This document shows positions 1 to 5,336 of a stretch of DNA of 5,336 bases, in pieces. This DNA comes from an uncultured Selenomonadaceae bacterium (lineage in GTDB: Bacteria; Bacillota; Negativicutes; Selenomonadales; Selenomonadaceae), in NCBI GenBank assembly GCA_905236145.1, contig CAJOOE010000182.1, forward strand, positions 1-5,336, read 5' to 3'. The translations under genes were made by a program, and so were the position numbers. A model generated the notes under the pieces. The model did not search any database, was not told where the DNA came from, and saw only the letters and a program-made list of their open reading frames with translations. Every line of letters begins with the position of its first letter. The stretch's first letter is position 1.

Positions 1-853
1 TAATATTTTCCCGCCCGCCGTAAACCGCACACGGCAGACCGCCGCCGACGACTTTCCCCAGACAAGTCAAATCCGGCTTGATTTTATATTTTTCTTGAGC
101 ACCGCCGGCAGAAACGCGAAAACCGCACATCACTTCATCAAAAATCAGAACCGCCCCGAATTTTTCGGTAAGGCGGCGAAGTCCCGGCAAAAAATTTTCT
201 TCCGGCAAAACAAGCCCCATATTCCCGGCGACCGGCTCCACTATAACCGCCGCAATTTCATCGCCGCACTTTTGAAAAATTTCTTCGACGGCGGCAAGGT
301 CGTTGTACGGCAGGGAAATTGTATCTTTCGCCGTCCCCGCCGTCACTCCCGGACTTGAAGGAACGCCGAAAGTAGCCGCTCCCGATCCGGCATTGACCAA
401 AAGACTGTCGGCGTGTCCGTGATAACAGCCGATAAATTTTATAATTTTTTCGCGTCCGGTAAAACCTCTCGCAACCCTGAGAGCACTCATCGTCGATTCG
501 GTGCCGGAATTTACAAAACGCATGACTTCCATTGACGGATAAATTTTTTGAACTATCTTTGCAAGCCGCGTTTCAAGTTCGGTCGGTGCTCCGTAACTTG
601 TCCCGCGTTCAACGGCTTTTTGCAGGGCGGCGACAATTTTCGGGTGAGCGTGTCCCAAGATCAAAGGTCCCCAAGAGCCGACAAAGTCAACATACTCATT
701 CCCGTCAATATCGAAAATATGACCTGCCTTTCCGTAAGATATGAAAGGCGGGTTCGCGTCAACACCGGAAAACGATCTTACCGGACTGTTTACGCCGCCC
801 GGCATAAATTTTTTTGCCTCCTCAAATGCGGCGGCAGATTTTTTCAAATTCAT
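1..853 (-). CDS. hemL: Glutamate-1-semialdehyde 2,1-aminomutase (HemL), N-terminal 284 residues, cut by window edge
   Basis: PLP-dependent cytosolic enzyme that isomerises glutamate-1-semialdehyde to 5-aminolevulinate, the last step of the C5 route into haem, sirohaem and corrinoids. My translation of the minus strand runs open from the ATG at 853 to the left edge without a stop. Seen in order: FMPGGVNSPVR (16-26, the family N-terminal signature), GSWGPLILGHAHP (59-71), phosphate-binding NSGTEST (115-121), YHGH (144-147, with the tyrosine that stacks on PLP), the FDEV motif with D239 that contacts the pyridine nitrogen, and CLGKVVGGGLP with the Schiff-base lysine K267, close to K265 of the E. 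coli enzyme. The family is about 430 residues, so roughly a third is missing beyond the edge. GGGAAGGAAG (861-870), 7 nt before the ATG, supports this start. It lies 27 bp after the permease gene with no terminator seen, so it is probably the last visible gene of the same operon. No key residue is missing. Identity is close to certain. Confidence 0.97.
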   Translation of the reverse strand, partial: MNLKKSAAAFEEAKKFMPGGVNSPVRSFSGVDANPPFISYGKAGHIFDIDGNEYVDFVGSWGPLILGHAHPKIVAALQKAVERGTSYGAPTELETRLAKIVQKIYPSMEVMRFVNSGTESTMSALRVARGFTGREKIIKFIGCYHGHADSLLVNAGSGAATFGVPSSPGVTAGTAKDTISLPYNDLAAVEEIFQKCGDEIAAVIVEPVAGNMGLVLPEENFLPGLRRLTEKFGAVLIFDEVMCGFRVSAGGAQEKYKIKPDLTCLGKVVGGGLPCAVYGGRENI

Positions 854-880
854 GCAAAAACTTCCTTCCCGGAAAAAACT

Positions 881-1975
881 TTACTGCGACGCTCTGCGAA
901 TCAAAAACGCTCCGACAATCAAACCGATTATATTCGGTATCCATACCGCAAACATCGGATTTATTGCACCGCTGCGGGCTATCGCGTTTGCCAAAGTCAT
1001 TATCGCATAATAAACAAAAATTATTATGACGCTGAATACAAAGCCCATTGACGAACCGGTTCGGGTCGGCTGTATTCCGAGCGGCACGCCGATTAAAGCG
1101 AAAATCAAACTTGCCATCGGAACGGTTACACGCTGATAAAGTTCCGTTTCCAATTTCCCGGTATTGACATATTGAGTTTTCATAATCCGGATTTGAGCCT
1201 TCAATTCCTGCATCGTCAATTCTTCCGGCTTTTTCTGTTCCCGGACTATTTGGCGGGGACTTGCTTTGACCGGCAAAATTTGTTTGTCAAACCGCATGGA
1301 GTGCGAATGTTCGTCCTCCGAAATATCGTAAATCATACCTTCGTGCATAATCCAAGAATTATTTTTCCATTCGGCGAAAGCGGCATTTTCAACGTGAGTG
1401 ACTCTGCCTTCCTCGTTAAATTCCTGCATTGTAACGCCCTGAAGCTGTTCGACCTCCGCTCTGTACTCTCTGGCGTAAACCAGCCGCCGAATTTTTTGAT
1501 CTTCAATTTCCTTGACGATAACGTGATCTTGAGATTTCATTTCGGTATTGCCTTGAATTTCATAATAAACGACGTTGTTATAGGCGGTGTTTGCCCAAGG
1601 GACGACGTATTCGTTAAAGAGAATCGCACAGAAACTGACGACAACGCCCAAGATAACAGCGGGTGCGGCAATTCTGAAAAAACTTACTCCGCAAGATTTC
1701 ATCGCGGTAATTTCGCTGGAACTCGACAGCCTGCCGAAAGTCAAAAGAGTTGCCAGCAGCATGGACATCGGAAAAGTCCACATAATTATGGCAGGCAAGC
1801 CATAGACAAAAATTTTTATGACCGACGCGACGGACGCACCGTAATCCGTAATGTAACGGGCAATTTTGAAAAGCGTCCCGGAGCCGATAAAGACTGCGGA
1901 AAAGGCACAAATTCCGAAGAAAAAAGCCATCGTCACTTCTCGAAATATATATTTGTCCAAAATTCTCAAATGCAT
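881..1975 (-). CDS. lptF: LptF/LptG-family LPS export permease
   Basis: Inner-membrane subunit of the LPS extraction ABC transporter, expected to work with LptB and LptC. The 364-residue length is normal for LptF/LptG. Three N-terminal membrane segments are visible (about 15-36, 51-80, 101-121), then a periplasmic beta-jellyroll region (about 125-280), then three C-terminal segments (about 284-302, 311-333, 340-359). The cytoplasmic stretch GRLSSSSEITAMKSCGVS (81-98) is the coupling-helix region that docks on LptB. Its SEIT..M..CG.S pattern looks more like E. coli LptF, while the N-terminal ILDKYIFREV resembles LptG openings. The lptF symbol is therefore a family-level choice. The start at 1975 is supported by AAGGAG at 1987-1992, although the 11-nt spacing is long. 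The gene begins 21 bp after lptB. Only one permease gene is present, whereas E. coli uses an LptF-LptG heterodimer. The second may lie elsewhere, or this protein may pair with itself. Confidence 0.93.
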   Translation of the reverse strand: MHLRILDKYIFREVTMAFFFGICAFSAVFIGSGTLFKIARYITDYGASVASVIKIFVYGLPAIIMWTFPMSMLLATLLTFGRLSSSSEITAMKSCGVSFFRIAAPAVILGVVVSFCAILFNEYVVPWANTAYNNVVYYEIQGNTEMKSQDHVIVKEIEDQKIRRLVYAREYRAEVEQLQGVTMQEFNEEGRVTHVENAAFAEWKNNSWIMHEGMIYDISEDEHSHSMRFDKQILPVKASPRQIVREQKKPEELTMQELKAQIRIMKTQYVNTGKLETELYQRVTVPMASLIFALIGVPLGIQPTRTGSSMGFVFSVIIIFVYYAIMTLANAIARSGAINPMFAVWIPNIIGLIVGAFLIRRASQ

Positions 1976-1986
1976 TAAATCCGATT

Positions 1987-1992
1987 CTCCTT
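1987..1992 (-). promoter_or_regulatory. Ribosome binding site of the permease gene, with long spacing
   Basis: AAGGAG on the minus strand lies 11 nt before the ATG at 1975, longer than the 4-8 nt seen for the other genes here. No better start is visible nearby, and the ILDKYI opening fits the family, so the start is kept. The spacing may lower permease output relative to LptB. Confidence 0.55.
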
Positions 1993-1996
1993 GACT

Positions 1997-2716
1997 TTAC
2001 AGCGTGAAATTGTCGCCCAAATAAAATTTCTTGGCGACCGGACTGCCGGCAATTTCTTCGGCAGTTCCTTCCAACAAAATTTTTCCCTCATTCAAAATAT
2101 ACGCCCTGTCAACTATGTGCAGAGTTTCCCGGACGTTGTGATCCGTGATTAAAATTCCCATTCCACGTTCGCGAAGATAAGTTATAATCTCCTGAATATC
2201 GGCGACGGCAAGAGGATCTACTCCGGCAAAAGGTTCGTCCAGCAAAATGAATTGCGGTTCAAGTGCCAGACACCGGGCAATTTCCACTCTGCGACGTTCG
2301 CCGCCGGAAAGTTCGGTGCCTTTTCTGTCGCGGACGTGTTGAATGTTAAATTCGTCCAAAAGTTGTTCAAGTTTTTTCGGGCGTTCTTCCGGTCGCATTT
2401 TCGTCGCTTCCAAAATCGCCATGATATTTTCGACGACCGTCAACTTCCGGAAAATTGATGCCTCCTGCGGCAGATAGCTTATTCCCAAAGCTGCACGGCG
2501 GTACATGGGCAGGTGCGAAATTTCTATATCCGACAGAAAGACTTCTCCGGCGTCCGGTTTTTCCAATCCGACAATCATATAAAACGAAGTCGTTTTTCCG
2601 GCACCGTTCGGTCCCAAAAGTCCGACAATCTCGCCTTTTTCGACTCGGAGCGAAACTTGATTTACAACCGTTCGCCCTTTGAATGATTTTAACAAATTTT
2701 TCGCTTCAATGTGCAT
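1997..2716 (-). CDS. lptB: LPS export ABC transporter ATP-binding protein LptB
   Basis: Cytoplasmic ATPase that powers extraction of LPS from the inner membrane through the LptF/G permease. The 239 residues match the usual LptB size. All ABC motifs are intact: Walker A GPNGAGKTT (35-43), Q-loop glutamine Q84 in YLPQEASIFRKL, signature LSGGE (136-140), Walker B FILLDEP with catalytic E161 (156-162), D-loop AGVD (164-167) and switch histidine H193 in ITDHN. The YLPQEASIFRKLTV segment after the Q-loop and FAGVDPLAV after Walker B are typical of LptB rather than of amino-acid ABC ATPases. The ATG at 2716 is placed by AAGGAGA (2721-2727) 4 nt upstream. It follows lptA by 52 bp, the widest gap in the operon, and is followed directly by the permease gene, as expected for subunits of one complex. 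The C-terminal end (FYLGDNFTL) also matches the family. Identity is very secure. Confidence 0.97.
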   Translation of the reverse strand: MHIEAKNLLKSFKGRTVVNQVSLRVEKGEIVGLLGPNGAGKTTSFYMIVGLEKPDAGEVFLSDIEISHLPMYRRAALGISYLPQEASIFRKLTVVENIMAILEATKMRPEERPKKLEQLLDEFNIQHVRDRKGTELSGGERRRVEIARCLALEPQFILLDEPFAGVDPLAVADIQEIITYLRERGMGILITDHNVRETLHIVDRAYILNEGKILLEGTAEEIAGSPVAKKFYLGDNFTL

Positions 2717-2768
2717 ATTTTCTCCTTACCGACCGACCGGTATTTTCCGATTCCCCAATCGCCGCTCA
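2717..2768 (-). other. lptA-lptB intergenic spacer with small repeats
   Basis: This 52-bp gap is the longest in the operon. It holds a perfect 5-bp hairpin (CGATT, CCCC loop, AATCG on the plus strand, 2748-2761) and a triple ACCG tandem followed by GT (2728-2741), directly abutting the lptB ribosome binding site (2721-2727). There is no T-run after the hairpin in the reading direction, so it is not an intrinsic terminator. A role in mRNA stability or lptB translation is only a possibility. Confidence 0.35.
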
Positions 2769-3521
2769 TCACTTAAAAGCCTCGTCCGTCATTCGCGGCT
2801 GAGGAGCCGGCGTAACTTTCAGCTTATTGTCTTTCGCCATGTAAACCGTCAGCCGTTCGCCTTTGACCTTGTTATTTTCTTGGATCGCCCAAGCGTTGCC
2901 GGTCAAAATCGCCTTGCCTTGTTCCTTGCCGAAATAATCAATTCGATTGCCGCCCGCCTCCATTTGACGCGGAGGGCTTACAATGTGAGCATTTCCGATT
3001 CCGATGTAATGTTCCTCGTCAAGCCAACCTTCAATATGATCCGCAGTAAAAGTTCCGTCGCCGCTCGTGATAAGACCGCCGGCGGGAATAATGACATGAT
3101 TTTTGTCGTCCGGATAAAAGTCAACGTGATCACCGGTAAAAGTTCTCTTGTCGCCGTTCGGATATTTTTCATTCGGTGCAACGGTCTGAACTCCGTGAAC
3201 TCGCCCGTCCGCCTGCATGACTTTTCCGTCGCTCGTCAATTTGTCGCAAGTCAACTTCATATCGTCGCGAATGACGACAACATTTCCGATAAGATATGCC
3301 GCTTTTGTGTTTACGTTGTACTTGGCCTTTTTGCCGGTTGCCTTCCCGGTGCCGTGTTTCAAAAGAACATTGCCGGTCGCGATAAGGTCGCCGGTCTCCA
3401 TGTCGTATTCAACCTCGTCGGCGTTGAGTTCGGAAGGCAATTCTTCCTTTTCTTCGGCAGCCGCCGGCAAAGTCAAAACCATGGCGGAAATTATCGCCGC
3501 CAAAAATTTTTTCCACTTCAT
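2769..3521 (-). CDS. lptA: Periplasmic LPS-bridge protein LptA (OstA-like), enlarged form
   Basis: Predicted periplasmic protein that carries LPS between LptC and the outer-membrane translocon. Residues 1-22 form a signal peptide: a basic MKWKK start, a hydrophobic core, and an LPAAA end suggesting cleavage after A22. The mature part is rich in the short beta-strand repeats of the LptA/OstA fold. A first block (about 30-97) contains ADEVEYDMETGDLIATGNV and AAYLIGNVVV. A second block (about 127-236) contains TGDHVDFYPDD, TADHIEGW, GNAHIVSP and a closing AILTGNAWA...GERLTVYM unit. At 250 residues it is clearly longer than E. coli LptA (about 185), which suggests a duplicated or extended jellyroll. 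The start codon overlaps the lptC stop as ATGA, and GGAGGA at 3528-3533 inside the lptC end gives a good 6-nt spacing, so translation is probably coupled. Family assignment rests on the repeat pattern, signal peptide and position between lptC and lptB. A generic OstA-like label would also fit. Confidence 0.88.
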   Translation of the reverse strand: MKWKKFLAAIISAMVLTLPAAAEEKEELPSELNADEVEYDMETGDLIATGNVLLKHGTGKATGKKAKYNVNTKAAYLIGNVVVIRDDMKLTCDKLTSDGKVMQADGRVHGVQTVAPNEKYPNGDKRTFTGDHVDFYPDDKNHVIIPAGGLITSGDGTFTADHIEGWLDEEHYIGIGNAHIVSPPRQMEAGGNRIDYFGKEQGKAILTGNAWAIQENNKVKGERLTVYMAKDNKLKVTPAPQPRMTDEAFK

Positions 3522-4108
3522 TTTTTATCCTCCGATTTTTCGGAATTATCTTCCACTTCTTTTTCTTTAACGCCTTTCAAAATCCTTGCGTGACCTTTCA
3601 ATTTAAATCGGTTAAATCCGTCCGTGCTTTCCGCATAATCTGCAAAAGCTCTCATGTCGTCTTTTGAAATTTTCACGTCTTCGTTGAATTTCAAAATTCC
3701 TTCCTTGTCGATCCAATCCGCTTTGCCGCCGGTCATCTTTGCCCCGTCGCCGTCAAGAGCAACGACATTCCCTTCGACGTGAATGTTTTTCGTCTTTTGT
3801 TCGTAATTCCCGGTATTCGCCGTCAATTCCAAAATTCTGCCGTCCTCTTGAAAAAATTTACATTTGACGTTTTCAAACTCGGCATTTTGAGTTGCTGCGT
3901 CGACAACGGCTTTTTCGGATTGCAACTCCCAAATTTTTACGCCGTCCCTTTCTTCGCTCAAAACATTGTTTTCGTAAATCATGGTTTTCGGCGGTTCGAT
4001 TATATCTTCCGGCGGAGGATCGTCGGGAGTGGTGCGAATCACCCATATCACCAGACAGGCGAATAAAAATATTCCCAAGCCGATTAAAATTTTCTCGGAT
4101 TTATTCAT
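3518..4108 (-). CDS. lptC: LPS export system protein LptC
   Basis: Bitopic inner-membrane protein that receives LPS from the permease and hands it to LptA. It has 196 residues, the usual LptC size. There is one N-terminal membrane anchor (about 7-24, ILIGLGIFLFACLVIWVI) after a short MNKSEK cytoplasmic tail. A proline- and acid-rich linker follows (28-40, PDDPPPEDIIEPP), then a periplasmic beta-rich domain (about 43-178). GVKIWELQSEKA (56-67) is the LptC family signature, followed by repeated strand motifs such as NIHVEGNVV and ILKFNEDVKI. The end is an unusual charged tail (179-196, Lys/Glu/Asp-rich) that also contains the lptA ribosome binding site. The start overlaps the lpxL stop as ATGA and is preceded by GGAGG (4116-4120) at 7 nt. 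Sequence conservation in LptC is low across phyla, so the call depends on the anchor, the signature and the lptA-lptB context, which agree well. Confidence 0.9.
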   Translation of the reverse strand: MNKSEKILIGLGIFLFACLVIWVIRTTPDDPPPEDIIEPPKTMIYENNVLSEERDGVKIWELQSEKAVVDAATQNAEFENVKCKFFQEDGRILELTANTGNYEQKTKNIHVEGNVVALDGDGAKMTGGKADWIDKEGILKFNEDVKISKDDMRAFADYAESTDGFNRFKLKGHARILKGVKEKEVEDNSEKSEDKK

Positions 4109-5040
4109 TCTGTCGCCTCCGGTTCATCTTTTGATTTTTCGCGAACTTTGACGGTGTGATGCTTGCCCTCTTTTTTCATGTCAAGCGGAGTATTCCACCG
4201 CTTTTGAAACCAGAGCCACTGCGTCGGATTTTCCCGGATAACGTCCTCCAAAATTTTCGTCATCTTGACGGTGAAGTTGAAAAGATCGTCGTCGGTATCT
4301 CCGGTATCTTCAAAGTGTACGGGTTCGCCGATTTTCACCAAATGCCTGCCGTCCTCTTTTCGGAGAATAAAAGCCGGCAAAACCGGAGCATTGAATCTGC
4401 GTGAAAAAACTGCCGGTCCCATAGGGGTCGATGCGGTCTTTCCCAAAAATTTTATGAAGGCACCGCCGGGGCCCGCGTCCTGATCCGCCAAAAATCCCAA
4501 AATCTTTCCTTCCTTCAAAGCACGTCCCGCCGCCCGGAGTTCATTTGTTCCGCGATTGAAAATTTCGACGTGAATCGTCGCCCGCAAATCGTCAAGCACT
4601 CTTGAATATTCGGCATTGGGTTGCATTTTTGCGATTGCCGTCACCGGCATACCGTTCAGACTGAAAGCAGCACTGAGCCATTCCCATGTTCCTATGTGTC
4701 CGGTCAAAACTACCACGCCGTGACCTTCGGCAAGAGCGTCCCTCATTCTTTCCAAATGATCTATCTCTATGTACTTCGACAAATTTTTTTCGTTCAAATT
4801 CGGCATATACAAAATATCCAAAACATTTCTCGCCAAATTTATAAACGAAAGTTTGACAAGCCGCCGTGCTTCGCCTTCGGAAACATTCAACGCCGGCATC
4901 ATTTGAGAAACCGCCCGCTCACGCTGTTTTTTTATGAGAAGGTAGTACAAGTTACCCAGAATCTTTCCTGAAAATAAAAGTACGTCGTAAGGCAAAAGTC
5001 TTACAAATCTGCTTAAAGTCATCAAAAAATTATAAAGCAT
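4105..5040 (-). CDS. lpxL: Lipid A biosynthesis late acyltransferase (LpxL/HtrB family)
   Basis: Inner-membrane acyltransferase that adds a secondary acyl chain from acyl-ACP to the Kdo-lipid A precursor. The 311-residue length is typical. An N-terminal hydrophobic segment (about 14-36) anchors the protein. GHIGTWEWL (114-122) holds the catalytic H-X4-E motif (H115, E120). ADQDAGPGG (185-193) with the following FLG..ASTP.GPA matches the conserved second block of the LpxL/LpxM family, and TQWLWFQKRW (273-282) matches the C-terminal block. The tail after about residue 285 is charged and probably disordered. The ATG at 5040 sits 4 nt after GGAGGA (5045-5050). The next Met, residue 7, would cut into the N-terminal segment and has no such site. 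The stop overlaps the lptC start, making this the first gene of the LPS operon. Which acyl chain and position it modifies cannot be told, so LpxM or another late acyltransferase of the same family is possible. Confidence 0.92.
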   Translation of the reverse strand: MLYNFLMTLSRFVRLLPYDVLLFSGKILGNLYYLLIKKQRERAVSQMMPALNVSEGEARRLVKLSFINLARNVLDILYMPNLNEKNLSKYIEIDHLERMRDALAEGHGVVVLTGHIGTWEWLSAAFSLNGMPVTAIAKMQPNAEYSRVLDDLRATIHVEIFNRGTNELRAAGRALKEGKILGFLADQDAGPGGAFIKFLGKTASTPMGPAVFSRRFNAPVLPAFILRKEDGRHLVKIGEPVHFEDTGDTDDDLFNFTVKMTKILEDVIRENPTQWLWFQKRWNTPLDMKKEGKHHTVKVREKSKDEPEATE

Positions 5041-5075
5041 CGAATCCTCCGAAATTCCCGAAACAAATTTTGTCG

Positions 5076-5104
5076 ATTATATGAAAACCGCCTTACTTTT
5101 CTGC
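5076..5104 (-). promoter_or_regulatory. Predicted promoter of the lpxL-lpt operon
   Basis: On the minus strand a perfect TATAAT lies at 5081-5076, 36 bp before the lpxL start, giving a predicted leader of about 30 nt. The -35 region is poor: at 17-bp spacing it reads GCAGAA (5104-5099), matching the consensus at few positions. The -10 box is convincing by sequence and location. The weak -35 may mean modest constitutive strength or dependence on an activator. Confidence 0.5.
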
Positions 5105-5166
5105 AGAGCCGGCGAATTTTCCTGCCCGAATTTTAATTTTGCTTTCCGGCAACATTTACAAAATAT

Positions 5167-5194
5167 TTGAAAGTTTTCCGGATTGTGATAAAAT
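5167..5194 (+). promoter_or_regulatory. Predicted sigma-A promoter of the DeoR-type gene
   Basis: TTGAAA (5167-5172) and TAAAAT (5189-5194) are separated by 16 bp, and TG at 5186-5187 one base before the -10 box makes it an extended -10 promoter. The predicted transcript starts near 5201, leaving a leader of about 38 nt before the ATG at 5239. It is a motif match by eye, without experimental support. Confidence 0.6.
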
Positions 5195-5200
5195 AATTTT

Positions 5201-5221
5201 GCCGATTGAAATTTTTTCGGC
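5201..5221. promoter_or_regulatory. Small inverted repeat at the predicted start of the DeoR-gene transcript
   Basis: GCCGA (5201-5205) and TCGGC (5217-5221) form a perfect 5-bp inverted repeat around an 11-nt AT-rich loop. It begins at the predicted transcription start and ends 4 nt before the GGGAG ribosome binding site. GATTG at 5204-5208 also repeats at 5181-5185, 23 bp upstream within the promoter spacer. An autoregulatory operator or a 5' mRNA stem is possible, but so short a repeat could be chance. Confidence 0.3.
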
Positions 5222-5225
5222 GGAA

Positions 5226-5230
5226 GGGAG
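5226..5230 (+). promoter_or_regulatory. Ribosome binding site of the DeoR-type gene
   Basis: GGGAG ends 8 nt before the ATG at 5239. It decides the start of this edge-truncated gene, and the encoded N-terminus then matches the usual DeoR opening. Confidence 0.65.
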
Positions 5231-5238
5231 TTTGATTT

Positions 5239-5336
5239 ATGTTTCCCGAAGAACGTCAGACAAAAATTTTGGAACTTATCGCCGCGAACGGAAAAGTTTT
5301 CGTAAAAGACTTGGCGGAAATGTTTGAGGTTACGGA
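5239..5336 (+). CDS. DeoR-type transcriptional regulator, first 32 residues, cut by window edge
   Basis: Only the first 32 codons are present. They read MFPEERQTKILELIAANGKV followed by FVKDLAEMFEVT. This is the opening of a DeoR-family winged helix-turn-helix: the (E)ERQ.KILEL helix, a short turn with a beta strand (KVFVKDLA), then the AEMFEVT start of the turn before the recognition helix, which would continue with a S/T-x-x-T-I-R-R-D-L motif beyond the edge. DeoR proteins usually repress sugar or nucleoside catabolic operons and respond to phosphorylated sugars, but nothing here shows the target. The start is set by GGGAG (5226-5230) at 8-nt spacing and by a good upstream promoter. The gene is divergent from the LPS operon. 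A GntR or other winged HTH regulator is a less likely alternative, since the sensor domain cannot be seen. Confidence 0.8.
   Translation, partial: MFPEERQTKILELIAANGKVFVKDLAEMFEVT

Noticed and set aside
854..880. Possible terminator between the permease gene and hemL
   Set aside because: The 27-bp gap has only a very short TTCC/GGAA pairing and no GC-rich stem followed by a T-run. The sequence is better explained as the hemL ribosome binding site.
548..1051. A 167-codon plus-strand frame, with others nearby, in the left 1 kb
   Set aside because: These are shadows of hemL and of the end of the permease gene. The minus strand reads a continuous HemL with all catalytic motifs.
1172..1978. A 268-codon open frame on the plus strand opposite the permease gene
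   Set aside because: It lies entirely antisense to a well-supported membrane protein, its translation has no recognisable domain or coherent composition, and its length follows from the codon use of the gene on the other strand.
2679..3593. A 304-codon open frame on the plus strand opposite lptA
   Set aside because: It is antisense to lptA, with its signal peptide and OstA repeats, and also runs into the ends of lptB and lptC. It shows no family motif.
5108..5150. GCCGG ... CCGGC pairing in the divergent region
   Set aside because: The arms are 5 bp with a 33-nt gap, and GCCGG/CCGGC words are very common throughout this window, so chance is the better explanation.
5139..5327. A 62-codon plus-strand frame with a TTG start overlapping the DeoR-type gene
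   Set aside because: It starts upstream of the predicted transcription start, has no ribosome binding site, and is out of frame with the DeoR-type N-terminus, which has its own ribosome binding site and a recognisable HTH pattern.

Overview
The window reads as part of the genome of a diderm Firmicute, most likely one of the Negativicutes (Selenomonas/Acidaminococcus-type relatives). The reasoning has two parts. It carries a compact lipopolysaccharide (LPS) transport operon that only an outer-membrane bacterium needs. Its strong GGAGG-type ribosome binding sites, Firmicute-looking HemL and DeoR-type regulator fit a low-to-medium GC Firmicute better than a proteobacterium. The taxonomic call is an inference from gene content and style, not from a marker gene search.

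Almost the whole window (positions 5040 down to 1) is one minus-strand gene train. In transcription order it holds an LpxL-type lipid A late acyltransferase (5040-4105), LptC (4108-3518), LptA (3521-2769), LptB (2716-1997), a single LptF/LptG-family permease (1975-881), and the N-terminal two thirds of HemL, glutamate-1-semialdehyde aminomutase (853 to the left edge). lpxL/lptC and lptC/lptA overlap by ATGA, so they are probably translationally coupled. The later gaps are 52, 21 and 27 bp and no convincing terminator is visible in them, so hemL is probably co-transcribed with the LPS genes. A TATAAT box 36 bp before lpxL is the likely operon promoter.

The five envelope genes make one pathway. 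LpxL adds a late acyl chain to lipid A. LptB drives extraction of finished LPS by the LptF/G permease. LptC takes LPS on the periplasmic side of the inner membrane, and LptA bridges it towards the outer-membrane LptDE translocon, which is not in this window. HemL makes 5-aminolevulinate for tetrapyrrole synthesis and is functionally unrelated.

At the right edge a 198-bp divergent intergenic region separates lpxL from a plus-strand gene (5239 to the right edge). Its first 32 residues are the start of a DeoR-type helix-turn-helix repressor. This gene has a clear extended -10 promoter (TTGAAA, 16 bp, TAAAAT) and a small inverted repeat at its predicted transcription start. No tRNA, rRNA, CRISPR array, insertion sequence or prophage feature was seen. 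This is mostly an ordinary core region. The points worth a second look are the single permease, the enlarged two-part LptA, the linkage of hemL to LPS export, and the shared regulator/operon control region.
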